This document shows positions 18,124 through 26,084 of a DNA stretch of 64,000 nt, piece by piece (position 1 is the first letter of the stretch; each line of letters begins with the position of its first letter). Both the position numbers and the translations under genes were made by a program. The notes under the pieces are model-generated. The model was not told where the DNA came from. It did no database searches and was given only the letters and a program-made list of their open reading frames with translations. The stretch is from assembly GCA_964291365.2 (NCBI GenBank), contig OZ219989.1, forward strand, positions 682,001-746,000, given 5' to 3'. Origin of the DNA: JBDWFY01 sp964291365. Its GTDB lineage: Bacteria > Pseudomonadota > Alphaproteobacteria > Rhizobiales > Stappiaceae.

Positions 18124-20193
18124 TCAAGCTGCCTTAGTATGTATCACTGGTTCCATTTTCTCCAATTCATTAATATCCATATGGCACATGATTTGATGAT
18201 CACTGCTTAGTTTGTGAATTGGTGGAGTGTCCACATCACATTTACCGGGAATCATATATTGACATCGAGTCGAAAATGGGCAACCAGTCGGAGGGTTTGT
18301 TGGAGATGGTATTTCACCTTTCAAAACAATATGACGTTTTTCAATACTAGTGTCAGCAATAGGTACCGCAGCAAGCAATGCTTCCGTGTAAGGATGATAA
18401 GGGGGAGAGAAAATTTCTTCGGTCGTTCCTTGTTCCATAATTTTACCCAAATACATCACGATAACTCGGTCTGCAAGATAGCGAACTACCGACAAGTCAT
18501 GACTAATGAACAACATCGTTGTTCGATTGGTACATTGGATTTCCATCAGTAATTCAGTAACCGCCGCTTGGACTGAAACATCTAACGCTGAAACAGGTTC
18601 GTCGGCAATGACGACATCTGGATTACCAGCAAAGGCTCGTGCAATTCCAACACGTTGCTTTTGACCACCTGAAAGTTGGCGGGGACGGCGTTTGATAAAA
18701 TCACGTGGTAATTTAACTGTATCAAGTAATCGATATACAATTTCATTGACTTCATCTTTTGATTTTGCAACACCAAATTTTCTAATGACACGACCGATTT
18801 GACCACCAATCGTATGTGAAGGATTGAGCGTGTCAAACGGATTTTGAAAAATCATTTGTAAACGAGAGATTGTATGCTCATTACGTTTATCAACAGGAAG
18901 CTCACCCAGTTCAATATCACCTAGCATAACCTTTCCAGCAGTAGCGTCTTCCAGCCCCATCAACACTTTTGCAAATGTAGATTTTCCACAACCAGATTCA
19001 CCAACAATAGCAACAGTTTCGGCTTCACGTGCCGAAAAACAAAGTTTTTCATTTGCTTTAACTGTTTTCATTTCACCACCAAAAACTGCCATTCCACCTT
19101 TTTCAATCTGGTAGTGTTTGGTCATATCTTCGACATCTAACACTACATCACCTGGGGTGGCACTGGCGCGTTGTTCGCCATGTCGCTCATCGCGTTCAAA
19201 GTCAATATCAAGAAAACACTCACATCGGACTTGATGTTCTTCAATTTCTGGAACCGAATGCATTGAAAGTGAGTTTTGATCGCATGTACCTGCTTTAAAA
19301 TAGTCACAACGCGGTCCAAAATTGCAACCAGTTGGACGTTCATGTGGTAGTGGAAGTTGTCCTGGAATAGAAACTAGTGGCCGCGCATTCTTATCAGCAC
19401 CGGGAAGTGGAATTGAATTGAATAAACCTCGTGTGTAGGGATGACGCATTTCATCAAATACGTCATGGATATTACCAACTTCAACCGCTTCACCTGAATA
19501 CATCACTGTTAATCGATCACAAGTCTCAAGAATGAGACCAAGATTGTGAGAAATGTAAATCATTGAAGTGCCAAACTCTTTTGAAATTTCGTTTACTAAG
19601 TCAACTATCCCTGCCTCAACCGTTACATCAAGCGCAGTAGTTGGTTCATCTAGTAGAAGTAGCTTAGGATTTGACAGCAAAGCCATCGCGATAATTACGC
19701 GTTGTTGCTGTCCACCAGAAATTTGGTGTGGGTAGGAATTCATAATCCGTTGTGGATCAGGTAATCTCACTTTTTCCAATAAATTTGAACTACGTTCCCA
19801 AGCTTCCTCATTTGAAATACCATCATGATATATTGGTACTTCCGCCAATTGACTCCCAATCAACATAGAGGGATTAAGCGAAGCCATTGGTTCTTGATAA
19901 ATCATCGCGATCTTTGAACCGCGCAGTTGACGGAGCTCTTCCTCACTCATAGTTCGCAAATCTCGACCTTCAAAGAGAATTTCACCTCCAACAATTTCAC
20001 CATTTTTTCCCATATACTGCATGATGGCTAAAGCAACAGTTGATTTACCACAACCTGATTCGCCGACTATACCGTGGGCTTCTCCTGGCATCAATTTCAG
20101 ATTGAAATCTACAACTGCGGGTATTTCACCGGCACGAGTGTAATATGAGATACATAAATTGCGGCATTCTAATACCGGGGTCGCTTCACTCAT
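18124..20193 (-). CDS. Peptide-type ABC transporter, fused dual ATPase (OppD-OppF)
   Basis: A 689-aa protein with two complete nucleotide-binding domains. The first has Walker A 'GESGCGKSTVAL', signature 'ISGGQQQR' and Walker B 'LLLLDEPTTALD'. The second has Walker A 'GESGCGKSTFAK', signature 'LSGGQKQR' and Walker B 'VVIADEPVSALD'. Each is followed by an oligopeptide-transporter C-terminal Cys-containing segment ('GCNFGPRCDYF', 'GCPFSTRCQYM'). Fused OppDF proteins (GsiA/YejF type) power dipeptide and opine-like importers. I use the ATG at 20193, with GGAAAA just upstream, over the TTG at 20205. It is the last gene of the operon with two permeases and a binding protein. Confidence 0.92.
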   Translation of the reverse strand: MSEATPVLECRNLCISYYTRAGEIPAVVDFNLKLMPGEAHGIVGESGCGKSTVALAIMQYMGKNGEIVGGEILFEGRDLRTMSEEELRQLRGSKIAMIYQEPMASLNPSMLIGSQLAEVPIYHDGISNEEAWERSSNLLEKVRLPDPQRIMNSYPHQISGGQQQRVIIAMALLSNPKLLLLDEPTTALDVTVEAGIVDLVNEISKEFGTSMIYISHNLGLILETCDRLTVMYSGEAVEVGNIHDVFDEMRHPYTRGLFNSIPLPGADKNARPLVSIPGQLPLPHERPTGCNFGPRCDYFKAGTCDQNSLSMHSVPEIEEHQVRCECFLDIDFERDERHGEQRASATPGDVVLDVEDMTKHYQIEKGGMAVFGGEMKTVKANEKLCFSAREAETVAIVGESGCGKSTFAKVLMGLEDATAGKVMLGDIELGELPVDKRNEHTISRLQMIFQNPFDTLNPSHTIGGQIGRVIRKFGVAKSKDEVNEIVYRLLDTVKLPRDFIKRRPRQLSGGQKQRVGIARAFAGNPDVVIADEPVSALDVSVQAAVTELLMEIQCTNRTTMLFISHDLSVVRYLADRVIVMYLGKIMEQGTTEEIFSPPYHPYTEALLAAVPIADTSIEKRHIVLKGEIPSPTNPPTGCPFSTRCQYMIPGKCDVDTPPIHKLSSDHQIMCHMDINELEKMEPVIHTKAA

Positions 20194-20268
20194 GTCATTT
20201 TCCAATTTTTGTCGGCATAATTGTTAAGAATATTGATTTTAAAATTTATTAAATTTGGGTTTGAATCT

Positions 20269-21288
20269 CTAATCTCGTAAGCTCATTTCTCGCAATCCAT
20301 CAGCAAGTAGGTTGAATCCCAAAATCAAACTGGATACCGATAATGCAGGAATAAGTAGCATGTAGGAGAATTTCCAAAGCATTGCAGTTTTAGCGGCTTC
20401 TTTAATCATTAAACCCCAATCAGGGTCTGGTGGTTGCAAGCCAAGTCCTAAAAAGGTTAATGTGGTAATGGCAACAGTCGTATAACCTAATCGTAAACAG
20501 GCATCCACTATAATTGGACCACGTACATTTGGTAATAATTCAACTACCATAATGTACAGCGGATGTTCGCCTCTGGTTTGGGCTGCAAACACATAGTCTC
20601 GGTTTTTAAAATCTAGCGTCAAACCTCTAACAATCCTCATTATCGCTGGTGCAGAAGCAAAGGTAACGGCAATGACTATGTTAAATCCAGATGGCCCAAG
20701 ATAATTTAAAATTACAATAAATAGTACCATGACAGGAAATGATAAAAAGATATTGGCTATAAATGAAATGACTTCATCCCACCAACCCGAAAGATATCCA
20801 GCAATCAAACCAAATATTGACCCAATAATATATGCGATCAAAGTTGCAGTTACACCCCAGACCAAAACACGTTGGCACCCCCAGATTGCGCGAGATAACA
20901 TATCTCGCCCCTTAAAGTCTGTTCCTAAGATGAAAAAAATGTCGTTCTTGGAAGAAAATGGACTGACAAATGGTGCAATTGGTTTGTTTGGGTCAATAAG
21001 AGGAAGATATGGTGCACAAGTAGCCATCAATAACCAAAAGAATACCAGCGATAATCCAATCAATGCAATCCAACTCTCTCTAAAAGAGTAAACTCCGATA
21101 ACATAGAGCAACATTACTGCTGGAATCGCCGGAATCAAAATGTAATCTCTGGACGGTCCTAGAAGGTTTTCACCTATTACATAAAGCGTTAATGGAAACC
21201 ACATTAACAGCAATAATGCAATGATTGATCGCGAGCTGGTAAGACGCGTCATAATGCTTTGGGTTTCAACAATTTCAACATTTGCCAT
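20269..21288 (-). CDS. Peptide-type ABC transporter permease (OppC/DppC-like)
   Basis: A 339-aa inner-membrane permease with an extended N-terminal part (about three hydrophobic segments) before the usual OppC core. The core has the inner-membrane loop 'AAQTRGEHPLYIMVVELLPNVRGPI' region with the EAA-type contact to the ATPase, and 'TFLGLGLQPPDPDWG', a sequence diagnostic of DppC/OppC permeases. It is followed 75 bases later by the ATPase gene and starts 12 bases after the oppB-like stop. Confidence 0.9.
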   Translation of the reverse strand: MANVEIVETQSIMTRLTSSRSIIALLLLMWFPLTLYVIGENLLGPSRDYILIPAIPAVMLLYVIGVYSFRESWIALIGLSLVFFWLLMATCAPYLPLIDPNKPIAPFVSPFSSKNDIFFILGTDFKGRDMLSRAIWGCQRVLVWGVTATLIAYIIGSIFGLIAGYLSGWWDEVISFIANIFLSFPVMVLFIVILNYLGPSGFNIVIAVTFASAPAIMRIVRGLTLDFKNRDYVFAAQTRGEHPLYIMVVELLPNVRGPIIVDACLRLGYTTVAITTLTFLGLGLQPPDPDWGLMIKEAAKTAMLWKFSYMLLIPALSVSSLILGFNLLADGLREMSLRD

Positions 21289-21300
21289 TTTAAACGACCT

Positions 21301-22251
21301 TTAACTGAACCTGATTCGAGGATTGAGATAGGTGTAACCAATATCGGATATGATTTGTGATAAAACCGCAACCAATACTGCTACCAACGTGCAAGCCTGA
21401 ATAACCGCAATATCTCCAAATAGTGCGGCTTCAAGTAATAATTTTCCAAATCCTTTGTATTCAAAGAAGACTTCAACAACCACAACTCCGGACAAAAGCC
21501 AGTTCAATTGTAAAACGATAATTGTGAATGGAGCAATTAATGCATTTCTGAGCGCATGTTTGAAGATAACTCGACGATAAGGTAATCCCTTTAATACCGC
21601 AGTACGAATATACTGACTAGTCATTACTTCAGCCATTGAAGCCCTCGTCATCCTTGCGACATAACCAAAGTCATATAGTACTAAAGTCATGACCGGAAGG
21701 ATGAGTTCCCAACCACTAAATCCATTGATCATTGCAGATTTTGGGGGAAATAAATTAAGACCAAGTGCAAAAATAACAGTAACAAAAATCGCCGTAGCAA
21801 TTTCAGGCATTGAAGTCGTAAATACTGAAAATACAGTAATAGATCGATCAAGACGTGAACCTTCTCGCATGCCCGCTAAAACACCTAGAGTAAGAGAAAT
21901 TGGGATCATTAGCGCGAAGACCCAAAACGCTAGAAGACCTGTACTTACTAATCGATCCCAAACAAGTCCACCAACAGGAGTATTTTTTTCAATACTCATC
22001 CCAAAATCACCAACAAAAACTTTACCAATCCAATCAATATATCGTTCATAAAATGGAACATTGAGACCCTTTTGTTCCAACCAGGCTTCATATTCTACAT
22101 CAGTTAATGCGGAGACTGCAAAGTTGCCAAGTTCCTGAGTTGCTACTTGTTTTCGAAATTTGTCGGAATCAAAAATCACAAATAGTGCTAATGAAATTAC
22201 AGCCATGATTAAAAACATCTGAATTAATCGACGGCCAATAAGTTTAAACAT
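21301..22251 (-). CDS. Peptide-type ABC transporter permease (OppB/DppB-like)
   Basis: A 316-aa permease with an N-terminal transmembrane helix ('LIGRRLIQMFLIMAVISLAL'), a periplasmic domain containing 'LGLNVPFYERYIDWIGKVF'-like sequence, five further membrane segments and the ATPase-contact loop 'RTAVLKGLPYRRVIFKHALRNA', typical of OppB/DppB. I chose the ATG at 22251 (MFKLIG), which matches the family start, over a TTG six codons upstream. A GCTGACC-AAA-GGTCAGC palindrome (22260-22276) lies just before the start, and GGGAGG precedes it. Confidence 0.88.
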   Translation of the reverse strand: MFKLIGRRLIQMFLIMAVISLALFVIFDSDKFRKQVATQELGNFAVSALTDVEYEAWLEQKGLNVPFYERYIDWIGKVFVGDFGMSIEKNTPVGGLVWDRLVSTGLLAFWVFALMIPISLTLGVLAGMREGSRLDRSITVFSVFTTSMPEIATAIFVTVIFALGLNLFPPKSAMINGFSGWELILPVMTLVLYDFGYVARMTRASMAEVMTSQYIRTAVLKGLPYRRVIFKHALRNALIAPFTIIVLQLNWLLSGVVVVEVFFEYKGFGKLLLEAALFGDIAVIQACTLVAVLVAVLSQIISDIGYTYLNPRIRFS

Positions 22252-22259
22252 ATTGAATT

Positions 22260-22276
22260 TGCTGACCAAAGGTCAG
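22260..22276 (-). promoter_or_regulatory. Perfect palindrome before the oppB-like start
   Basis: GCTGACC-AAA-GGTCAGC is a seven-base perfect stem with a three-base loop, about nine bases upstream of the chosen ATG and just after a GGGAGG sequence. It could fold in the mRNA and modulate initiation of the permease, or protect the upstream message's 3' end. Confidence 0.45.
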
Positions 22277-22324
22277 CGACCTCCCTCTTTACTTATGATT
22301 TAATCGAATTATTTAATAATCTCA

Positions 22325-22359
22325 AATAAAAACTGGCCGAATCGAATTGATCCGGCCAG
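22325..22359 (-). terminator. Intrinsic terminator/attenuator after the binding-protein gene
   Basis: On the minus strand the stem CTGGCCG/CGGCCAG (22353-22359 with 22333-22339, loop of 13) is followed by TTTTTATTT. It starts eight bases after the stop of the solute-binding protein. Partial termination here would make the binding protein more abundant than the permeases, as is usual for such operons. Confidence 0.7.
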
Positions 22360-22366
22360 ATTTATT

Positions 22367-24043
22367 TTATGACTTCCAGACTTTGTTGAATTGATGGTAT
22401 TGCGTCGGATGAGGTGGATAACCATTAACCGATTTCGCAACCATCGTAAACACTGGTCGGAAAAGTGGTTGAATCATTACACAATCGTCTTGAATGATTT
22501 TTTGCACTTTTTCCATTGCTTTGCGGCGTTCATCAACATCCAAAATAGATTCTGCATTATCAAGGGCAGCATCAAATTCAGGATTGGCATAATGGGTTTC
22601 ATTCCAAGGAACACCAGTCCGATAACCTAGTGAAAGCACCATAGTTCCGAGCGGACGGTGGGTCCATGCGGTTGCACCAAAGAGTGTTGTGTCCCATATT
22701 TCCCAATATTTTGATGAAGGCAAAACATTGATATTCAAAGTAATACCAATATCTTTTAGTTGGTCACGCATAGCTTCACAGATTGTTTGCTGGTGAGTGC
22801 CTTCGGTATTACCAACATCAATTGACAATTCAAGACCATCACCATGTCCTGCTTCTGCTAATAGTGCTTTCGCACCCTCAACATCCCGCTTTAAATCGGG
22901 TAAGGCAAAATATTCTGGATGAATCGGTGAAACATGCGTGTTCCAAGCAACACTACCGTCATTGGGGTATACCAATGCTTTGATTGCGGCATTATCAATA
23001 CCTTTCACAATTGCTTGCCGAACACGAATATCATCAAATGGGGGACGATCAACTTGGAATCGGCAACACAAAGTTTGTGCCGTTGGTGCGGCAACAATGT
23101 TACCATCAAGTGCTTTCGCCAGCTCCATTTGTTCTACTTCAAATTCGTAAATTGCATCAACTTCACCTGAGGAGAAAATTGTCAATTGGTTTTCTTCATC
23201 AAAGTTGTAGTAATGGATCTCATCCAAATATACTTCACCACCCCAATAGTCACCACTTCGACGCTTAAGAATGCATTTTTCTCCGACGACTAATTCAGCT
23301 AACTCAAATGGACCAGTACCAATTGGGTTGTCAGAAAGTGGTGCTTTGAATGAAGGGTGTAATATTGCAGTTGGATAATTATATAAATCTTCTGCAACAG
23401 AAAGTACCGGTTTTGACAAATGAAATCGGAACGTATAATCGTCTACAACTTCAATTGCTCCATCGCGGAGAACTTTTTTATCACCTGATTCCTCAAGTAA
23501 ACCAGAAATTGATGATAAACCAGCATTTGAGGATGCAAGGTCTGGGTCACACCAGCGTTTGACATTAAACTCAATATCGTGGGCGGTAAGTTCATCTCCA
23601 TTGCTCCACTTTACTCCTCTGCGAATATAAAAAGTCCAGGTTTTAAGGTCATCAGATGCTTCCCAGCGTTCTGCTAACATTGGACGAGTGATATTGTCAG
23701 GTGAAGTAAAGGTCAAATGCTCAAGGATATGTCGTGTCTGATTTGACATTTCAACCCAAGAATAAGTCGCGGGGTCTTCCATTTTCTGCACCTGCATGGC
23801 ACATTTCAGAATGCCACCAGATTTTGCATTTGGGTCATCTGCTGGAAACGGTAAATTGCCAGCTGTCTGGGCATCAGCTGGTATAGGTAACTCGGCAACT
23901 GCATATGCAGTTCCTGCAGAAACACCAAGTAGCGCGGCAACGCGAACGAATTCTCGTCGGCTCATCCGGCCTTTCTCCATCAAACCAAAAGCTTCATCCA
24001 CTTTTGGGTGGTGGTTACCAATTATTGAACTGGAATCTTTCAT
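22367..24043 (-). CDS. Peptide-type ABC transporter solute-binding protein (SBP_bac_5), Tat-exported
   Basis: A 558-aa extracytoplasmic binding protein of the DppA/OppA family. The N-terminus carries a twin-arginine signal, 'SRREFVRVAALLG' from residue 28, preceded by a long charged leader. This implies folded export by Tat, as seen in many alphaproteobacterial SBP_bac_5 proteins. The body has 'LAERWEASDDLKTWTFYIRRGVKW'-type family sequence near residue 130 and the 'VRQAIVKGIDNAAI' region near 345. The ligand cannot be read from sequence: members bind peptides, opines, amines and betaine-like compounds. The divergent catabolic genes suggest an onium or methylated-amine ligand (inference). Confidence 0.88.
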   Translation of the reverse strand: MKDSSSIIGNHHPKVDEAFGLMEKGRMSRREFVRVAALLGVSAGTAYAVAELPIPADAQTAGNLPFPADDPNAKSGGILKCAMQVQKMEDPATYSWVEMSNQTRHILEHLTFTSPDNITRPMLAERWEASDDLKTWTFYIRRGVKWSNGDELTAHDIEFNVKRWCDPDLASSNAGLSSISGLLEESGDKKVLRDGAIEVVDDYTFRFHLSKPVLSVAEDLYNYPTAILHPSFKAPLSDNPIGTGPFELAELVVGEKCILKRRSGDYWGGEVYLDEIHYYNFDEENQLTIFSSGEVDAIYEFEVEQMELAKALDGNIVAAPTAQTLCCRFQVDRPPFDDIRVRQAIVKGIDNAAIKALVYPNDGSVAWNTHVSPIHPEYFALPDLKRDVEGAKALLAEAGHGDGLELSIDVGNTEGTHQQTICEAMRDQLKDIGITLNINVLPSSKYWEIWDTTLFGATAWTHRPLGTMVLSLGYRTGVPWNETHYANPEFDAALDNAESILDVDERRKAMEKVQKIIQDDCVMIQPLFRPVFTMVAKSVNGYPPHPTQYHQFNKVWKS

Positions 24044-24426
24044 AGGATTCTCCTCTCCTTCAAATTAATTTTATTTTGTTTTTACATCTCTGAATTGCAA
24101 AAAAAATGGTAATGCTGAAACTACCGAGATTACAACGCGTTGATGTTTGATTTGAGATATTAACATGGTAGATACAGTGATGCAAGCAAAAATATAGAAA
24201 ATATTGTAAATGTCGTAAGTAAGCGAGTTTTAGTCGCACCCAATTTTTGAATTTGAGCTAGGTTTTGGGACATTAAACTATTAAAGAAAAAATAGTTTGG
24301 GTAAAAATTTGAAAAATAATTTAATAGTAGAATTTGGTGAATTCTCGCTGTATTCATTTTTTGAAGTATAAAGTTGAATTTTGATAAAATTTACTACAAA
24401 AAGTATCCGTAGGTGAGGTGATTATA
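24044..24426. promoter_or_regulatory. Divergent control region between ABC operon and MttB operon
   Basis: These 383 AT-rich bases separate the Tat-exported binding protein (minus) from the MttB-like gene (plus), so both promoters must lie here. There is no credible ORF (a 65-codon frame at 24160-24357 has no family resemblance or ribosome site). I could not define an operator by eye. The divergent layout suggests a shared regulator, but no regulator gene is present nearby. Confidence 0.5.
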
Positions 24427-26013
24427 ATGGATGCACAAATCTCTGCTGATTCACGAGAGGCTGATAGAACCGCAAGACGTGGTCGTCGTTCAAATCGAAA
24501 GGCCAGGGGAGGTTCGCAATCAGGTATATTGATTGAGCAAAAACCATTCACACAACCTAGACATATTTATAAACCACTTGCTGCTATATCTGAAGACGAA
24601 CTGGAGGCTATTCACGATGCATCGCTTCGAGTCCTTGAAGATATAGGAATTGATTTTATCAATGAAGAAGCTAAGCAGATTTTGAAAGTAGCGGGTGCTG
24701 ACGTTGATCCCAATTCAAATCGGGTACGAATGGATAGAGATTTGGTTCTTTCAGCAATTTCAAGTGCCCCATCTGAGTTTACATTTCACGCGCGGAATCC
24801 GTCACACAATGTTACTATAGGTGGTGATAAAATTACATTCAATGCAGTGGCAAGTGCTCCGAACTCAGTTGATGCTGACAATGGTCGACGACCAGGGAAT
24901 AGAGAAGATTTTCGCAATTTTCTGCGATTGATTCAGTATTTCAATATTATTCATATCACCGGTGGTTATCCAGTTGAGCCGGTAGAAATACATCCATCAG
25001 TTCGCCACTTAGATTGTCTTTCTGATATGGTCAAATTTACTGATAAATTTTGTCATATTTATTCATTAGGGAAAGAGCGTAATCTGGATGGGATTGAAAT
25101 TCTTCGCATTGCCACTGGTGTAGGTGAAGAAGAACTCGTTGAAAAACCAATTTCGTTTTCGGTAATTAATACATCGTCACCGCTACGGATTGATACCCCG
25201 ATGTTACAGGGAATCATTGAGATGAGTTCACGTGGACAAGCGATTGTCATTACACCCTTCACTTTAGCAGGTGCGATGGCTCCAGTCACAGTAATTGGAG
25301 CTTTAGTCCAACAAAATGCTGAAGCCCTTGCAGGGATTGCGTTTACCCAACTAGTACGAAAAGGAGCACCGGTTGTTTATGGCGGATTTACGTCGAATGT
25401 TGATATGCGCTCAGGTGCACCCGCGTTTGGAACTCCCGAATATATGAAAGCTGCCATTATTGGTGGACAATTGGCGCGGCGTTACAATCTTCCGTATCGA
25501 ACTTCTGGAGTTTGTGCGGCGAATACGGTAGATGCTCAAGCGGCTTATGAAGCAGTATTTTCATTATGGGGGGCACTAAATGGTGGTGGTAATGTAATTA
25601 AGCACGCTGCCGGTTGGCTAGAAGGTGGATTAAGTGCTGGCTTTGAAAAATTTATAGTTGATGTAGATAATCTACAAATGTTAGCGGAATATTTTACACC
25701 TCTCACTGTAGATGAAGATAGCTTTGCCATAGAAGCAATGAGAGATGTTGGTCCTGGTGGCCACTTTTTTGGTACTGAACACACGCAATCACGTTATAAA
25801 ACAGCATTTTATTCTCCAATTATTTCAGATTGGCGAAATTATGAAACTTGGGAAGAAGCAGGTAAACCAATTGCTTATGAAAAAGCTAATACAGTTTACA
25901 AACAAGTTTTGGCAGAATATCAAAAACCCGAGCTTGATCAGGGAATTGAAGAGGAAATTGATAGTTTTGTTGCAAAACGAAAAGAAGAAGGTGGAGTACC
26001 GACAGATTTTTAG
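24427..26013 (+). CDS. MttB-family (trimethylamine methyltransferase-like) protein
   Basis: A 528-aa member of the trimethylamine/glycine-betaine methyltransferase superfamily (TIM barrel). The body starts with 'LEAIHDASLRVLEDIGIDF' and has 'VMGGQ'-like and 'NGGGNVIKHAAGWLEGGL' sequences and the family tail 'GGHFFGTEHTQSRYKTAFY'. An arginine-rich N-terminal segment ('RTARRGRRSNRKARGG') is common in alphaproteobacterial copies. There is no in-frame amber codon, so this is the non-pyrrolysine type, which in characterised cases demethylates quaternary amines. The ATG at 24427 follows AGGTGAGGTG; an in-frame GTG at 24418 is less likely. No corrinoid protein gene is nearby, so the methyl acceptor is unclear. 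Confidence 0.85.
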   Translation: MDAQISADSREADRTARRGRRSNRKARGGSQSGILIEQKPFTQPRHIYKPLAAISEDELEAIHDASLRVLEDIGIDFINEEAKQILKVAGADVDPNSNRVRMDRDLVLSAISSAPSEFTFHARNPSHNVTIGGDKITFNAVASAPNSVDADNGRRPGNREDFRNFLRLIQYFNIIHITGGYPVEPVEIHPSVRHLDCLSDMVKFTDKFCHIYSLGKERNLDGIEILRIATGVGEEELVEKPISFSVINTSSPLRIDTPMLQGIIEMSSRGQAIVITPFTLAGAMAPVTVIGALVQQNAEALAGIAFTQLVRKGAPVVYGGFTSNVDMRSGAPAFGTPEYMKAAIIGGQLARRYNLPYRTSGVCAANTVDAQAAYEAVFSLWGALNGGGNVIKHAAGWLEGGLSAGFEKFIVDVDNLQMLAEYFTPLTVDEDSFAIEAMRDVGPGGHFFGTEHTQSRYKTAFYSPIISDWRNYETWEEAGKPIAYEKANTVYKQVLAEYQKPELDQGIEEEIDSFVAKRKEEGGVPTDF

Positions 26014-26084
26014 TAGTTATAATTATTGATGACTAGTTAAATAGAATTGACTAGTAAAAACTAACAAATAAGGAGCAAACTAAA

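Noticed and set aside
24160..24357. 65-aa minus frame in the ABC/MttB divergent region
   Set aside because: Low-complexity, AT-driven frame inside a region that must hold two promoters; no family features.
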